From: Cryobacterium suzukii
GTDB taxonomy: Bacteria; Actinomycetota; Actinomycetes; Actinomycetales; Microbacteriaceae
Assembly (NCBI RefSeq): GCF_004403185.1
Contig: NZ_SOHJ01000014.1
Span: 124,001 to 188,000, forward strand
DNA length: 64,000 nt
Reading direction: 5' to 3'
Of the stretch, positions 63,717 through 64,000 are shown piece by piece. The translations under genes and the position numbers were made by a program. The notes beneath the pieces were generated by a model that ran no database searches, was not told where the DNA came from, and worked only from the letters and a program-made list of their open reading frames with translations. The number at the start of each line of letters is the position of its first letter. Position 1 is the stretch's first letter.

Positions 63717-64000
63717 TCAGCGCAGCCGGTCGAGGTAGCGCAGAATAACGCCCTCGCGCAGTGCCCACGGCGAGACCTCGAGTTCTGCAGCCCCGAAAGT
63801 GGCCATCGCTGCGCCGAGCACAATGCCGCCGGCCACGATCTGGAACGTGCGATCGGCGGTGATGCCGGGCAGCGCCGGGCGGGCTTCGGCTGGGATGCGG
63901 GCCAGGCGCGGCACCCAGTCGTCGAGTTCGGTACGGCCGAGGCGCAGTCGGTCGGTGGCTCCGACGCCGTCCGAGGTCGTGCCGGCCAGGCGAGCCAGCG
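63717..64000 (-). CDS. ppx: Ppx/GppA-family phosphatase, 5' part outside the window
   Basis: Frame open to base 64000; the visible 94 residues are the C-terminus: TTSDGVGATDRLRLGRTELD, LPGITADRTFQIVAGGIVLG, and the end SPWALREGVILRYLDRL. This matches actinobacterial exopolyphosphatase/guanosine pentaphosphatase. In relatives it follows eno-ftsB-DUF501; here about 8 kb of accessory DNA separates it from that operon. Confidence 0.88.
   Translation of the reverse strand, partial: LARLAGTTSDGVGATDRLRLGRTELDDWVPRLARIPAEARPALPGITADRTFQIVAGGIVLGAAMATFGAAELEVSPWALREGVILRYLDRLR

Overview
The window is high-GC DNA from an actinobacterium. Gene order (rsmI/PMT, metG-tatD-rsmA-ispE, rplY-pth-mfd, mazG, eno-ftsB-DUF501), frequent GTG starts, apparent leaderless genes and a repeated octamer (GCGGATGC/GCATCCGC) inside coding sequence suggest Microbacteriaceae. 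An acyl-lipid desaturase and a surface protein with three DUF3494 (ice-binding type) domains suggest a cold-adapted member such as Cryobacterium. The genus is inference only.

Layout. 1-5.1 kb: the 3' part of a DUF3516 DEAD/DEAH helicase, a rhodanese-type sulfurtransferase, a LysM lipoprotein with an apparent ATT start, and L-serine dehydratase. 5.2-10.3 kb: a minus-strand cell-surface locus with three WxL-domain proteins and one DUF916/WxL-interacting membrane protein; one WxL protein carries three DUF3494 domains. 10.5-13.4 kb: fatty acid desaturase and protein O-mannosyltransferase. 13.4-20.8 kb: housekeeping genes rsmI, metG, tatD, rsmA, ispE and an ABC-F ATPase. 20.7-25.0 kb: a methionine-type ABC importer (metQ, metQ, metN, metI) in which metQ has been tandemly duplicated and the junction can still be read. 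25.0-28.2 kb: MarR regulator, tRNA-Gln, glmU, prs. 29.0-39.3 kb: a sugar-acid locus: gnd, a FadR-type regulator, a three-gene ABC importer, gluconokinase, galactonate dehydratase, KDPG/KDPGal aldolase, PfkB kinase and a RspA/ManD dehydratase. 39.5-55.8 kb: rplY, pth, mfd, nhaA, mazG, an ABC-2 exporter, hisS, eno, ftsB, DUF501, an S8 protease and NDH-2. 55.9 kb: a tRNA with a Leu (UAA) anticodon. 56.1-63.7 kb: a loosely packed accessory stretch (S41 lipoprotein, hydrolases, GNAT, RES-domain protein, MarR, broken genes, a map gene, an Xre regulator, a DHFR-like reductase), ending in the 3' part of a Ppx/GppA phosphatase.

How the genes fit together. In the sugar-acid locus, gluconate would be phosphorylated by GntK and oxidised by Gnd. 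Galactonate or mannonate-type acids would be dehydrated, phosphorylated by the PfkB kinase and cleaved by the aldolase to pyruvate and a triose phosphate. A FadR-type regulator is divergent from the importer, with a 6-bp-arm inverted repeat inside the presumed promoter. In the surface locus, the DUF916 protein probably ties the WxL proteins to the envelope, and the neighbouring O-mannosyltransferase could glycosylate such Ser/Thr-rich secreted proteins (inference).

The observations most worth following up are the WxL-anchored triple DUF3494 protein with its locus and shared intergenic element, and the metQ duplication scar.
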